Part shown: in pieces, positions 9,187-18,393 of the stretch
Layout of the letters: each line of letters starts with the position of its first letter
How positions within the stretch are numbered: position 1 is the stretch's first letter
Assembly (NCBI GenBank): GCA_002162955.1
Contig: MABD01000052.1
Span: 1 to 64,000, forward strand
DNA length: 64,000 bases
Source of the DNA: Gammaproteobacteria bacterium 45_16_T64
GTDB lineage: Bacteria; Pseudomonadota; Gammaproteobacteria; Pseudomonadales; Ketobacteraceae
Direction of reading: 5' to 3'
Position numbers and translations under genes: made by a program
Notes under the pieces: generated by a model
The model's database searches: none
What the model saw: only the letters and a program-made list of their open reading frames with translations
Told to the model about the DNA's origin: nothing

Positions 9187-9223
9187 AATAGGCTACTATT
9201 GTGAGAATTTCCGTTGAGAGTCC

Positions 9224-10264
9224 GTGTTTGCTATGCCTGATATTGAAAATCCTGATTCCTTGTTATTGCCTGTGAATTATATGCGACACCTGTTGGATAT
9301 CGTGGATTCTAGGGGGGGGAGTCGTACGAAAGTGATGGAAAACTGTGGTATTAGCGCTGAGTTATTGAATGACCCAGAAGGCCAGTTTAGTTATCAGCAA
9401 TTTAGCGCGTTGATACTGGCCTCGGTAGAAGAAAGCCAAGAGCCAGCGTTGGGGTTGTACTTGGGTAGTCAGTTGACGGTGATGACCCATGGTAACCTCA
9501 GTCATGCGATACTCAGCAGTGCCGATGTCGAGCAAGGAATGGGGTTGGCGATTCGCTATTTCGAGACGCGCACCCCCTTGGCAGCACTGACGTTAGAAAC
9601 GCGGCCAGATGAGCTGATCATCACGTTCTCAGAGCGTTATGTACTCGGGGCAATTCGCATTAGCTATTTGGAGACCGTGGTCACTGGGTTGGTGGCGGTC
9701 ATCAGTTTTATCACTAATCGTCAATTGAGCCTTAATAAAGTGGAACTTGCCTTTAGTGCCCCCGCCTATGAGTCGATGTTTGAGCCTATTTTAGGCTGTC
9801 CTGTGGTGTTTGATGCGGAGGAAACACGCCTGCATTATCCCGCAATGGGTCTTGATACCCCCTTGGCGATGGCAGATAAGAATGTCCATATGCATGCGAC
9901 CCAGCGTTGCGAGGAGGAGATGGCCTCCATTGGAAAATCGGTGTCGATAGAGAAGCGTATCGAGCAAAACCTACTTAGGTTTCAGGGGGGCTACCCTAGC
10001 TTTGAACATATGGCCGGCGAGTTGTCGATGTCCCCTCGTACCTTGCGTCGTCGGTTATTGGAAAGGGGGACCAGTTTTAATGCCATATTGGATCGGTTGA
10101 AATATCAGCTCGCGGTACAGCATCTGGAAACCTCGGCATTATCGATTCAGGAGATCGGCTATCTGTTGGGTTACTCTGACCCATCAAATTTTGGCCGTGC
10201 CTTCAAGAAATGGAGCGGAGTTTCTCCTATTGCACACCGCGAAAATATGAATAAAAACAAGTAG
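9224..10264 (+). CDS. AraC-family transcriptional regulator (arabinose-binding-type sensor)
   Basis: The 346-residue protein has an N-terminal ligand-sensing domain of the type found in OruR/ArgR-like AraC regulators (LPVNYMRHLLDIVDSRGG, MTHGNLSHAILSS) and a C-terminal double helix-turn-helix with MAGELSMSPRTLRRRL and IGYLLGYSDPSNFGRAFKKW. It is divergent from the AlkB-like/reductase operon and probably activates it in response to the substrate or a product. The start could be GTG 9224 or ATG 9233; GAGAG lies upstream of both. A related regulator is encoded at 49767. Confidence 0.88.
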   Translation: MFAMPDIENPDSLLLPVNYMRHLLDIVDSRGGSRTKVMENCGISAELLNDPEGQFSYQQFSALILASVEESQEPALGLYLGSQLTVMTHGNLSHAILSSADVEQGMGLAIRYFETRTPLAALTLETRPDELIITFSERYVLGAIRISYLETVVTGLVAVISFITNRQLSLNKVELAFSAPAYESMFEPILGCPVVFDAEETRLHYPAMGLDTPLAMADKNVHMHATQRCEEEMASIGKSVSIEKRIEQNLLRFQGGYPSFEHMAGELSMSPRTLRRRLLERGTSFNAILDRLKYQLAVQHLETSALSIQEIGYLLGYSDPSNFGRAFKKWSGVSPIAHRENMNKNK

Positions 10265-10310
10265 TTGCCGTAGTAGCGTTGTCTCTTGGTGTTCATATAA
10301 ACAGTTATTT

Positions 10311-10325
10311 TGCAATATTGTTGCA
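10311..10325. promoter_or_regulatory. Operator dyad, copy 2, over the kstD promoter
   Basis: TGCAATATTGTTGCA is an inverted repeat with one arm mismatch. It overlaps a possible -35 (TTGCAT, 10321-10326), 16 bases before a perfect TATAAT at 10343-10348, about 60 bases before kstD. That position suggests repression. Confidence 0.7.
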
Positions 10326-10385
10326 TAATTATGCCAGCCTCATATAATGATTTGCATCGGGTATTAATAAGAGGGGTAGAAACCC

Positions 10386-12149
10386 ATGCAATCGACACAG
10401 AAATTTGACCAGGAAGTGGATGTCCTTGTGGTAGGGTCTGGCGCAGGTGCCATGACGGCGGCAGTGGCTGCCAATGCAGAAGGGCTTAAGAACGTACTAG
10501 TGGTTGAAAAGAGTGATGAATACGGCGGTACATCAGCAATGTCTGGTGGCGGTATTTGGATTCCTAACAGCCATTATGCACGCGCTGAAGGAGTTAAAGA
10601 TTCTGCTGACGAAGCACTGACCTACCTTAAAGCCGTGATCGGCGAAGAAGTGTCTGAGGAGCGTTTGCGCGGCTATGTTGAGAAAGCGCCTGAAATGCTC
10701 GAGTACATGGCGAAGCATTCTCACGTCAAATTTGAAACGGTACCGTATTCCGATTACTACCCTGAAATGCCGGGCGGTAAAGAAGGTCATCGAACCCATC
10801 AGCCTGCACCTATGAGCGCGGCAAAATTAGGCAAGCACTTTGGTAAGTTGCGAGCGCAACCATCACAAGTCAAGGTGATGGGTAAGTTCACCATGACCAT
10901 GAAAGAAGGCCGTGCATTTCTAACCCAAGCTAAGGGGTGGATGTTTACGCTGGTGCTTATGGTGTTGCGTTATTACTTGGATATTCCTGGTCGCTTAAAG
11001 GGCTCGCGTTCACGTCGCCTTACCATGGGTAATGCACTTTCAGGTCAGTTACGTTGGTCGATGCTGGATCGTGATATCGATCTGTGGTTAAAGTCGCCAA
11101 TGACGGAACTGATTGAAGAAAACGGTGTGGTGGTAGGTGCCGTGATTGATCGTGACGGTGAAACCGTTCGTGTTAAGGCCAAGCGTGGCGTAGTGATTGG
11201 TGCCGGTGGTTTTGAGCATAATCAAGTGATGCGTGAACAGTACTTACCTCAGCCAACCAGCTCTGAATGGAGTGGTTCGCAAATCAATAATACTGGCGAC
11301 GGTATTTTAGCGGCAGAAAAAGTAGGCGCAGATAAAGCGTTAATGGAACACGCTTGGTGGGCACCATCTGTGAGTATCCCAGGTTGGGATCGTCCTTATA
11401 TTATTTTTGCCGAACGCTCGTTACCCGGCTTAGTGATTGTAAACAAAGTGGGTAAACGTTTTGCTAATGAAGCGGCACCTTACCTAGAATCGGGATTAGC
11501 ATTTTATCAAGCCAATACGCCCGAAGCGCCAACCGTGCCATCCCATGTTGTATTTGACGCGACGTTTAGGCATAAGTTTCCTTTCGGTCCTATTGTTCCT
11601 GGTTACACCATGCCAGATGGGCAGTTATCCAAGCGTATATGGAAGGTACTGAAAAAAGCCGACACTATTGAAGAGCTCGCAGGGTTAATCGATGTGGATG
11701 CAGCTGGGCTTGCGGATACAATTAAGAAAAATAATGAATATGCGGTGACGGGTAAAGATCTCGATTTCCAGCGTGGTGAAAGTTATTACGATCGTTATTA
11801 CGGTGATGCGGGTACTAAGCCAAATCCGTGTATCGCACCCATTGCAAAACCGCCATTTTATGCCATACCTATACATCCCGGTGATATCGGTACTAAGGGT
11901 GGTGTATGTACGGATGTGAACGGTAGCGCGCTTAAAGAAGATGGTGGCGTCATCCCAGGGTTGTATGTGATCGGTAATACTGCCGCATCGGTCATGGGAA
12001 GCAAATATCCTGGCGCAGGGTCAACCTTGGGTCCAGCAATGACCTATGGTTATCTAGCCGCGAAGCATATGGCCGGTGGTGACCGAGTGGTTGACGGGTT
12101 GACGCAGGCGAGCACTAAGAGCAACGCTTCTTCGGTAGAGACTGCTTAA
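10386..12149 (+). CDS. kstD: 3-ketosteroid dehydrogenase (KstD) family flavoprotein
   Basis: The 587-residue flavoprotein begins with a Rossmann FAD motif (VLVVGSGAGAMTAAVAA), then GGTSAMSGGGIWIPN, and has the C-terminal blocks PPFYAIPIHPGDIGTKGG and YPGAGSTLGPAMTYG that are typical of 3-ketosteroid-delta1-dehydrogenases. These enzymes introduce a C1-C2 double bond into ring A of 3-ketosteroids, passing electrons to quinones or other acceptors. The substrate-gripping tyrosine of the FYA segment and the following glycines are present. It is first in a three-gene operon with two SDRs. The delta1 versus delta4 activity cannot be told apart by eye. Confidence 0.85.
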   Translation: MQSTQKFDQEVDVLVVGSGAGAMTAAVAANAEGLKNVLVVEKSDEYGGTSAMSGGGIWIPNSHYARAEGVKDSADEALTYLKAVIGEEVSEERLRGYVEKAPEMLEYMAKHSHVKFETVPYSDYYPEMPGGKEGHRTHQPAPMSAAKLGKHFGKLRAQPSQVKVMGKFTMTMKEGRAFLTQAKGWMFTLVLMVLRYYLDIPGRLKGSRSRRLTMGNALSGQLRWSMLDRDIDLWLKSPMTELIEENGVVVGAVIDRDGETVRVKAKRGVVIGAGGFEHNQVMREQYLPQPTSSEWSGSQINNTGDGILAAEKVGADKALMEHAWWAPSVSIPGWDRPYIIFAERSLPGLVIVNKVGKRFANEAAPYLESGLAFYQANTPEAPTVPSHVVFDATFRHKFPFGPIVPGYTMPDGQLSKRIWKVLKKADTIEELAGLIDVDAAGLADTIKKNNEYAVTGKDLDFQRGESYYDRYYGDAGTKPNPCIAPIAKPPFYAIPIHPGDIGTKGGVCTDVNGSALKEDGGVIPGLYVIGNTAASVMGSKYPGAGSTLGPAMTYGYLAAKHMAGGDRVVDGLTQASTKSNASSVETA

Positions 12150-12236
12150 ATAGATTGGATTGCGAAAGGCAGCTGAAAGGCTGTCTTATACGACTAAGCC
12201 TATAGAACAATGCCTATAGGGCAAAGGATACTAACA

Positions 12237-13007
12237 ATGATAAAAGAATTTGATGACGGCGCATGTTTAATCTTTGGTGGTAGTGGTGGTATTGGTGCAT
12301 CGATCGCAACCAGAATTGCTGAAGGTGGCAGTGACGTCGCGATTACCTATCGTTCGAATAAAGATAAAGCTATCACGGCCGCAGAAGAGATTCGAAAGCT
12401 TGGTGTTGAATGCTCAATTCACCAAGTGGATATTGCTAATAAAGCCCAGATTATCGCGGCCATCAGTGATGCAGCAGAAGTGCATGCGCGCATTCATAGT
12501 GTTGTTGTTGCGGCGGGCTCTGATATTAAACAGCCGTTTCTTGCAGAAGTAACCGATGAGCAATGGGACGAAGTCATTGAGAGCGATCTTAATGGATTCT
12601 TCCGTATCGTTAAAAACATAATCCCACACTTTAGAGCCAACGATGGCGGCTCTCTGGTACATATCTCTTCCGCTGGATTGGGTCGCACACCACCAAAAGA
12701 TGTATTGTCGGTGGCACCAAAAGCGGCGAATGAAGCGTTAGTGCAGTACATGGCTAAAGAAGAGGGTATTCATGGCATCCGCGCGAACAGTGTTGCGGTA
12801 GGTGTTATTGAAACCGGTATCTTTAAACGTCTCGAAGCAGAAGGTGTGTTTGACGACAAATGGAAAAATGCTGTGCTTGCAGGCCTGCCCATTAAACATT
12901 TTGGCAAACCAGAAGATATCGCTGAAGCCACGGCCTATTTTGCATCGAACCGATCAAAGTACGTGACTGGCCAATTGTTATTCGTTGATGGTGGTTACAG
13001 CGTATAA
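12237..13007 (+). CDS. SDR-family protein lacking the catalytic tyrosine
   Basis: From ATG 12237 this 256-residue protein has the classical SDR fold: FGGSGGIG cofactor loop, NNAG-equivalent VVAAGS, ISSAG and a C-terminal GQLLFVDGGYSV. The active-site YxxxK motif reads SVAPK instead, so the catalytic Tyr is Ser while the Lys and upstream Ser remain. It may be a degenerate or binding-only SDR, or use altered chemistry. The start at 12237 is preferred to 12210 because AAAGGA lies eight bases before it. It is the second gene of the kstD operon, 87 bases after kstD. Confidence 0.82.
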   Translation: MIKEFDDGACLIFGGSGGIGASIATRIAEGGSDVAITYRSNKDKAITAAEEIRKLGVECSIHQVDIANKAQIIAAISDAAEVHARIHSVVVAAGSDIKQPFLAEVTDEQWDEVIESDLNGFFRIVKNIIPHFRANDGGSLVHISSAGLGRTPPKDVLSVAPKAANEALVQYMAKEEGIHGIRANSVAVGVIETGIFKRLEAEGVFDDKWKNAVLAGLPIKHFGKPEDIAEATAYFASNRSKYVTGQLLFVDGGYSV

Positions 13008-13068
13008 GCCTGTTGCCTGCATTTATAAAAAATTGATTTGAAACAGTTTAGAAAATTGGAGAAACACA

Positions 13069-13824
13069 ATGAGTAGATTTGAAGGTAAAGTTGCAATTGT
13101 CACAGGTTCGGCTTCTGGTATGGGTAAGGCGACCGCACTACGTTTAGCATCAGAAGGCGCTAAAGTGGTATTGGCTGACATTAACGAAGAAGGTAACCAA
13201 GCCACAGCCGCAGAAATAGATGCCGCTGGTGGTGTGTGTTCAGCGTTTGCTTTCAACGCAATGGAAGAAGAGTCTTGTAAGGCGTTAGTGGCGAATGCTG
13301 TTGAAACCTATGGCCAGTTAGATGTGTTGGTGAACGTTGCGGGTATCGCAGGATTTTATCACTTGGAAGAATTAACCAATGATATCTTCCAACGTTTTAT
13401 GTCTATCAACATGACTAGCGTATTTACCCTTTGCCGTGAAGCGATTCCCCACCTTAAGAAAACCAAAGGCAACATCGTTAACTTCGCATCATTGAACTCT
13501 AAGACAATGACGGCTTATCAAACCGCATACTGTGCATCTAAAGCTGCGGTACTGGCGATTACCAAATGTATTGCACAAGAATTTGAAGCCGATGGTGTGC
13601 GTGCTAACGCCATATGCCCAGGTGGTATTGAAACCCCGTTGGTTCAAGGTATTCGATTCCCAGAAGAGATTAACCGTCGCTTGTTGGCAAATCTTCAGCC
13701 ATTAGGCCGTAGAGGTACTGCCGATGAAGTGGCAGCGCTAGCGGCGTTCTTAGCGTCTGATGAAGCAAGCTATATCAGCGGTGAAGATATCTTTATTGAT
13801 GGTGGTGCTCGATCAGCGATCTAA
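13069..13824 (+). CDS. Classical SDR oxidoreductase (hydroxysteroid dehydrogenase-like)
   Basis: The 251-residue protein is a complete classical short-chain dehydrogenase: TGSASGMG cofactor motif (12-19), NVAG near residue 89, catalytic Ser in NFASLNS, YCASK active site and [10 protein letters not shown] at the C-terminus. An Asp after the second strand (VVLADIN) points to NAD(H). Members oxidise or reduce secondary alcohols, including steroid hydroxyls. It is third in the kstD operon and is followed by a terminator. A 3-, 7-, 12- or 17-hydroxysteroid specificity is possible but not decidable. Confidence 0.85.
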   Translation: MSRFEGKVAIVTGSASGMGKATALRLASEGAKVVLADINEEGNQATAAEIDAAGGVCSAFAFNAMEEESCKALVANAVETYGQLDVLVNVAGIAGFYHLEELTNDIFQRFMSINMTSVFTLCREAIPHLKKTKGNIVNFASLNSKTMTAYQTAYCASKAAVLAITKCIAQEFEADGVRANAICPGGIETPLVQGIRFPEEINRRLLANLQPLGRRGTADEVAALAAFLASDEASYISGEDIFIDGGARSAI

Positions 13825-13845
13825 TATATCGCTTCTAGATTGATT

Positions 13846-13884
13846 AAAAAGGCTTTCGCTGAATACAGTGAAGGCCTTTTTTTT
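13846..13884 (+). terminator. Terminator of the kstD operon
   Basis: AAAAGGCTTTCGCTG pairs with CAGTGAAGGCCTTTT through two G-T wobbles, around a short AATA loop, followed by an eight-base T-run. Confidence 0.88.
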
Positions 13885-14036
13885 GCGTAAGCGCTGAGAG
13901 GGTTGAGGGATTGTCGAGGGTGTAAGGAAGAGACTGGCACTCCATATTACTTATGCTTATAAGAGGTGTCAGATAGTTTTACACTCTGAATGGGTAACGG
14001 ATTAGTCGTATCGGTAAGTCTTTGAATATTAAGTCA

Positions 14037-14052
14037 TGGCACAAGGAATGCA
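14037..14052 (+). promoter_or_regulatory. Sigma-54-type promoter upstream of the PEP-CTERM gene
   Basis: TGGCACAAGGAATGCA matches the -24/-12 consensus TGGCAC-N5-TTGCA with one mismatch and has the invariant GG-N10-GC spacing. The predicted start would lie about 40 bases before the ATG at 14104. RpoN control of PEP-CTERM genes by the PrsK/PrsR system is known from floc-forming bacteria. Confidence 0.65.
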
Positions 14053-14103
14053 AGTAGAACTCACTTCCTTCAACGTATCGAAGGGAGAATTGAGGGGCTT
14101 CCT

Positions 14104-14346
14104 ATGGCAAGATCTTCTAATGACGCGGGTGATTTACGCCGCAAGCGATTAAAAAAAATTGTTGCAGTATCGCTAGCATGTCTAGCTTTTAGTTTTCTAT
14201 TATGGAAAGAAAGTAATGTCAGTATTGCAAGTACGGCGGGTGCCAGCTCTTCTGTCATTGTTGTTTCTGAGCCATCATCGCTATCAATATTCATTCTTGG
14301 TATTGCACTGCTAGGGGGCATGCGTAGTCGATACCGAAAAAAATAG
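14104..14346 (+). CDS. Very small PEP-CTERM sorting-signal protein
   Basis: The 80-residue protein ends in a recognisable PEP-CTERM tripartite signal: SEP at 55-57, a hydrophobic segment 58-72 and the basic tail RSRYRKK. An N-terminal hydrophobic segment (19-34) acts as signal peptide, leaving a mature region of only about 20 residues rich in Ser, Thr and Ala. PEP-CTERM proteins are processed by exosortase and associate with exopolysaccharide. No exosortase gene lies in the window. The sigma-54-type site upstream and the nearby EPS cluster support the call. It could be a minimal matrix peptide or a remnant of a longer gene. Confidence 0.72.
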   Translation: MARSSNDAGDLRRKRLKKIVAVSLACLAFSFLLWKESNVSIASTAGASSSVIVVSEPSSLSIFILGIALLGGMRSRYRKK

Positions 14347-14366
14347 CGTTTTCGTGGCTGTACCTG

Positions 14367-15248
14367 TCATAAAGTGGCACGTGCGAGGGATTTGTTTTTC
14401 CCAATTAGCGTAGTTAATTGCTCAAGGTAGAGCGGTCGGGCTTTTATATGCACATCATTATGGGTCGCGTCGAAGATTTTGATCAGCGTCACGTTGTTGT
14501 GTCCTGCGACGGCAGTGGCGATATCGTCATAGGGTGTGAGTGAGTCGAGAGCACCTTGGAATATGACGATTGGAGTATCCTCTAATTGTTTGATCATGGA
14601 TATCATGGGTAGGTCAAATTGTAGCAATTTCTCGATCGGGAGTAGTGTGGCTGGTTTGCCGAGCAGTGATTTGTGTAGCGTCGTTCGAATGGTTGTTGCT
14701 AAGGAGGGGCCGGTAGAATCCAATAATATTGCTTTCGGTTTAAAAGATATCGCATTAAGTAGGGCAATACTGGATCCTAAAGAGCGTCCGACAAAAACAG
14801 CATCGGAAAGATTACAGGGTGTATTTTGTTCGATGTGTTCAAGTGCTTCTCTTGTGGTGGCGATCACGCTTTGTTCAGTGCTGACCCCTTTGGCGCCTTC
14901 ATAACCCGGAAGAGATAGTGCATAAATGGTGATGCCTAGGGCATTGGCATGACCGAAGATCTCTTTTTCGTAGCGCGGGATACCTCCATGCCGACCAGGA
15001 AAATAGATTGCGCAGGCATTATTTTGCGTATTGATTGCGTTGTATCGACGGATTAATACTTCATTACCATTGTGTGCGACTGTGACCAGGCTGTCTTCAT
15101 GGGTTTCTGTCCGAGGAGGTGTCTTAAACACGAGTTCTGCGAGGAAATAATGAACCACAATAGAGACAACGAGATAGTATGTGGCGGCGGCGACGGCCAA
15201 AAATTGTAAACTGCGCTTAATCATATTGATAATCGAGTGTTCGTCCAA
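14367..15248 (-). CDS. Membrane-anchored alpha/beta hydrolase
   Basis: The 293-residue protein has an N-terminal membrane segment (about 12-34) and an alpha/beta-hydrolase domain with the nucleophile elbow GRSLGS, a candidate acid in FQGALDSLTP and the catalytic His in DATHNDVH. It resembles the BEM46/YfhR-like group of membrane-tethered hydrolases, whose substrates are mostly unknown. It is convergent with the PEP-CTERM gene and divergent from the CheX-REC gene. Nothing in the sequence fixes a substrate; an ester or lipid is most likely. Confidence 0.78.
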   Translation of the reverse strand: MDEHSIINMIKRSLQFLAVAAATYYLVVSIVVHYFLAELVFKTPPRTETHEDSLVTVAHNGNEVLIRRYNAINTQNNACAIYFPGRHGGIPRYEKEIFGHANALGITIYALSLPGYEGAKGVSTEQSVIATTREALEHIEQNTPCNLSDAVFVGRSLGSSIALLNAISFKPKAILLDSTGPSLATTIRTTLHKSLLGKPATLLPIEKLLQFDLPMISMIKQLEDTPIVIFQGALDSLTPYDDIATAVAGHNNVTLIKIFDATHNDVHIKARPLYLEQLTTLIGKNKSLARATL

Positions 15249-15403
15249 AAAAGGTCAGTGAATTATGACGGAATTATCAGAAAACAGAATACATAGAAAG
15301 TTGTAGTTTTGTGATTTAACAGGCGGTACTATCGTACGGTTGGCCCCTGATCAAGGGCGTCACTATTTTGCCAGTGTAATGTTAGAAAACTGAGGTGAGA
15401 TAT

Positions 15404-16264
15404 ATGTATGACAAATATTTGCAGTCTATCGCAAAGGATTTGGAAATAGTATTGGGCCAGATGACGAGCCTTAATATTCATGACACCTTTATCAAGAAAG
15501 AGCAAAGGCCTGATTGTCATTTTGCATTGGTATATGTGGTGAAATTTAAGCACTTGCATAGAAATATCAAGGGCACCATTAACTTTGCTTTTAGTGATGA
15601 AGAATGTGCAAACAGTGTTGCTATGTCAGTCGCCAATAAGTCAGGGGCTCCTGAGGTTGTGGGTTACAGGGACGATTATCTAAGCGAATTTATGAACACT
15701 GCTGTAGGTGTCGCATTGACTCAATGGGAAGAGCTTGGGTTTAGTGCCAGTTTTGAGCCTACCGAAGTCATTAGAAATATCTCACTAAATGGTCAAAATT
15801 GCGGCAGTGATCGAACGGTCATTTCCATGGCATTGGATGTGAGTAGTTTGTTTTTTGAGGTCGTGTTTATTGATGAGAGCTTTGAAGCGCTGATAGGAAA
15901 GAAGATCCTGGTGGTGGATGACTCATTGATGGTCCGCCAGATATTGATCAAAAAATTAACAAAAATTGGTTTTCATGTGGAGATCGCCAGTGATGGTGAT
16001 GAAGCGATCGAAAAATACAGAGAGTTTAATCCTGACCTTGTCATCATGGATCAACTGATGCCTCGCCTAAGCGGGCTTGACGCAATCGTTGAGATAGAAC
16101 AATTTGCACCGGATGCCAAATTTATTATGTTGAGTTCAACATCGAGAGAAGATGAACTCAACACGGCGAGTACGCTCAATGTGTTGACCTATTTACGGAA
16201 GCCACTCAATGTCGCAGCTCTGTTTAAAGAGATAGCAAAAGCGTTGATGAATATGGAGAACTAA
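15404..16264 (+). CDS. CheX-like phosphatase domain fused to response-regulator receiver
   Basis: This 286-residue protein has an N-terminal CheX-like domain (about 1-155) retaining the phosphatase ExxN pair (E95, N98 in SEFMNTAVG), followed by a receiver domain (167-285) with acidic pocket D172/D173, phospho-acceptor D216 (VIMDQLMP), S245 and K266. CheX removes phosphate from CheY, so the fusion may dephosphorylate its own or another receiver. There is no DNA-binding output. GAGGTGAG lies just before ATG 15404, preferred over GTG 15395. It may control motility or matrix production; the link to the EPS genes is inference. Confidence 0.82.
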   Translation: MYDKYLQSIAKDLEIVLGQMTSLNIHDTFIKKEQRPDCHFALVYVVKFKHLHRNIKGTINFAFSDEECANSVAMSVANKSGAPEVVGYRDDYLSEFMNTAVGVALTQWEELGFSASFEPTEVIRNISLNGQNCGSDRTVISMALDVSSLFFEVVFIDESFEALIGKKILVVDDSLMVRQILIKKLTKIGFHVEIASDGDEAIEKYREFNPDLVIMDQLMPRLSGLDAIVEIEQFAPDAKFIMLSSTSREDELNTASTLNVLTYLRKPLNVAALFKEIAKALMNMEN

Positions 16265-16409
16265 GCAAAGGAATGTATTAGCGGAGCCAGATTTTATTCA
16301 GCCAGACTGAATAGTGTAGGGAAGGAAAAATATAGCGCTGTGGAAGGCGTATTGATCTATAGATATCTTCACCACTGACACTTTTCAGACTGGCCTGGTG
16401 CTAGCCCTT

Positions 16410-17210
16410 CTAGTGAGAATCCTCTTCGCTATTAATAACGCATTCGTCCAGTGTTGCTAACGTATAACCGTGTTGTTTGATAAGAATAATAATATCGCTA
16501 AGTTTGTCTGTGCTCGTTGCACTAAAATCATGCATTAAAATCACGAACGAATCGGTGGCGGGGGATGATGGTTCTAGCGCATCTTCAATGCGTTCAAATA
16601 CTTGTTGAGGGCCCCAAAATAATGTCGATTTATAATCCCTAGGATCTAAATTCCAGAGTGCGATACCGTATCCTAGATTCCATATAGGCATTGCTTCAGG
16701 TACGTCAATGCGACCATGTGGTGGTCTGACAAAGCGGGGAATGACCCTTAGCGTATTCCATAGTATTTCATTCGTTTTACTTACTTGCTCGGTTATTTGG
16801 GCATCAGATAGTGTGAGGAAGTCGGAATGATCCCAGCTGTGATTTTCGATTTGATGACCGTCTGTAATAGCTTGTTGCGCGAGTTCGATATAGTTCTGTT
16901 TCTCCAGTTTCTTACCCACTAAAAAAAATGTTGCTTTAACATTGTGGGAATCGAGTATGGATAATACGCGGGTGAAATTATCGGAGGGGCCGTCGTCAAA
17001 AGTGAGCGCTACAAGTCCTGGTGTTTGACAGCTTTGTACTAGGGGTACCATCTGTTGTGTTGGCTTTGGTATGTGATTTGCAAAACTGTTCGTTGACACT
17101 ATAAGTAACGTAAATGACATGAATGTTAGCGCGATATTTGGTTTGGTATTGATTCTTGATAGTTTAGCCATCTTGAATAGCAGGCAAGAAATTTTTGATA
17201 GAATAGCCAT
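16410..17210 (-). CDS. Secreted polysaccharide deacetylase (NodB domain)
   Basis: The 266-residue protein has an N-terminal signal or anchor ending near TNSFA and a NodB homology domain with LTFDDGP (metal and catalytic Asp), the metal ligands HSWDH, the RPPHGR block and a C-terminal LMHDF. These enzymes remove N- or O-acetyl groups from polysaccharides in the periplasm or outside. The start could be 17210 or an internal ATG at 17171, which gives a more normal signal peptide. It lies 22 bases after the FemAB-like gene on the same strand and belongs to the exopolysaccharide functions. Confidence 0.87.
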   Translation of the reverse strand: MAILSKISCLLFKMAKLSRINTKPNIALTFMSFTLLIVSTNSFANHIPKPTQQMVPLVQSCQTPGLVALTFDDGPSDNFTRVLSILDSHNVKATFFLVGKKLEKQNYIELAQQAITDGHQIENHSWDHSDFLTLSDAQITEQVSKTNEILWNTLRVIPRFVRPPHGRIDVPEAMPIWNLGYGIALWNLDPRDYKSTLFWGPQQVFERIEDALEPSSPATDSFVILMHDFSATSTDKLSDIIILIKQHGYTLATLDECVINSEEDSH

Positions 17211-17232
17211 AGGATCTGTGCTCTTGTTAAAT

Positions 17233-18393
17233 CTATTTTTCTGCTTTGAGTGCAGCGTTTTGTTGGTCTTGTTGTCTGGATCGGTATTGTTCCCGTAGCC
17301 TTTTTAGCATGGGCTTTAGCCGTGTGACGACAAATTCAAGAAGCTTCCCTTTTAATCCTTTTCCGAAGAAATAAAAGCGATAATGAGGGGTGACCTGCTC
17401 AGTACGTTCAAACAATAGATGCTGGGTAACGGAGCCGACTCGAGAAGCGTCAACTGCATCGTAGCCATTTCGGAGTGATGAGTTGACTAACTCATTGAGT
17501 AAGACCCTTCCTAAGCCTAATTTAGAATATTGTGGTAAATACCCGATGCTATAGTCGTAGAATACATTTCTAAAATAGAATCCATATTTATACGACGCAA
17601 GCTCCCCGTCAATATGAATAATACTCAGGTCTAACTGGTCGCTGGCTGCTAGGCGTTTTGATACTGAATTGAAAAAATCATGGGTCTCTGGGTCGTTAAA
17701 TATCCCTACGCCCTCATCACCTTTCCAGCTTAAGGCCTCTGTGTTTCTCATTTCATTAACAAGGTCTTGAACTTGTTCAACGGAAGGCCGTAGATGAAGT
17801 ATTTCGCTATCTAGTTTATCCAGTTTCTTTTTTCTTCGGCGAAGATCAGTGCGCATTTTGGATGGAAAGCTTGCGCTCATCTCTTCTTCTGTGATCGATT
17901 CCAATGACAAAATTGGACAATGGGAAGTGACGCGGTTGAACACGGGGCTATTTTTTCGTTTGCTCCAGTGCAATGAGGCATCCACTAGTCCTTGGCTATC
18001 TGTCCATTCGTTCCAAATCATACAGTCCCAAAAAGGACCCGATAGCTGGTGTAGGTAATCGAGTAATTTTGGCCACGCAGCTAAGTGATCAGGCAATAAC
18101 AAAATGGAGATTCGATCTCCTAGCGGATATTGCACAAAGCGAGCGACTCGAGCTGGAATGCCGTGGAGAGACTCGGGCGTTATTTGAAGGGCCAAGAACC
18201 CCACCAGGTTATTTTGATTGTCGCGGATAGTTATTGCGGTGAACTGATGTTTCTTCGGTAAGTGTTCAATTGCCGTCGTTAGCCACGGCCAATCATTAAA
18301 CACTGTCGCATCTACACTGCCATCTATCAGCTGTTTGTACTCTTGTTCTGTAACAAGGCCAGTAAGAGTAGGAGATAGCGAAAACCGGTACAT
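17233..18393 (-). CDS. FemAB/BioF2-like GNAT acyltransferase of EPS system
   Basis: The 386-residue protein has the double-GNAT, FemAB/BioF2-like (Acetyltransf_6) architecture: an N-terminal half ending in a basic helix MRTDLRRRKKKLDK, then LSIIHIDGELASYKYGFYFRNVFYDYSIGYLP split across strands, and GLGRVLLNELVN as acyl-CoA-binding segment. Such proteins occur beside exosortase-type EPS operons and CelD-like cellulose loci, probably acylating a sugar or peptide. It is divergent from the EPS operon and shares a unit with the deacetylase downstream. The acyl donor and acceptor are unknown. Confidence 0.78.
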   Translation of the reverse strand: MYRFSLSPTLTGLVTEQEYKQLIDGSVDATVFNDWPWLTTAIEHLPKKHQFTAITIRDNQNNLVGFLALQITPESLHGIPARVARFVQYPLGDRISILLLPDHLAAWPKLLDYLHQLSGPFWDCMIWNEWTDSQGLVDASLHWSKRKNSPVFNRVTSHCPILSLESITEEEMSASFPSKMRTDLRRRKKKLDKLDSEILHLRPSVEQVQDLVNEMRNTEALSWKGDEGVGIFNDPETHDFFNSVSKRLAASDQLDLSIIHIDGELASYKYGFYFRNVFYDYSIGYLPQYSKLGLGRVLLNELVNSSLRNGYDAVDASRVGSVTQHLLFERTEQVTPHYRFYFFGKGLKGKLLEFVVTRLKPMLKRLREQYRSRQQDQQNAALKAEK

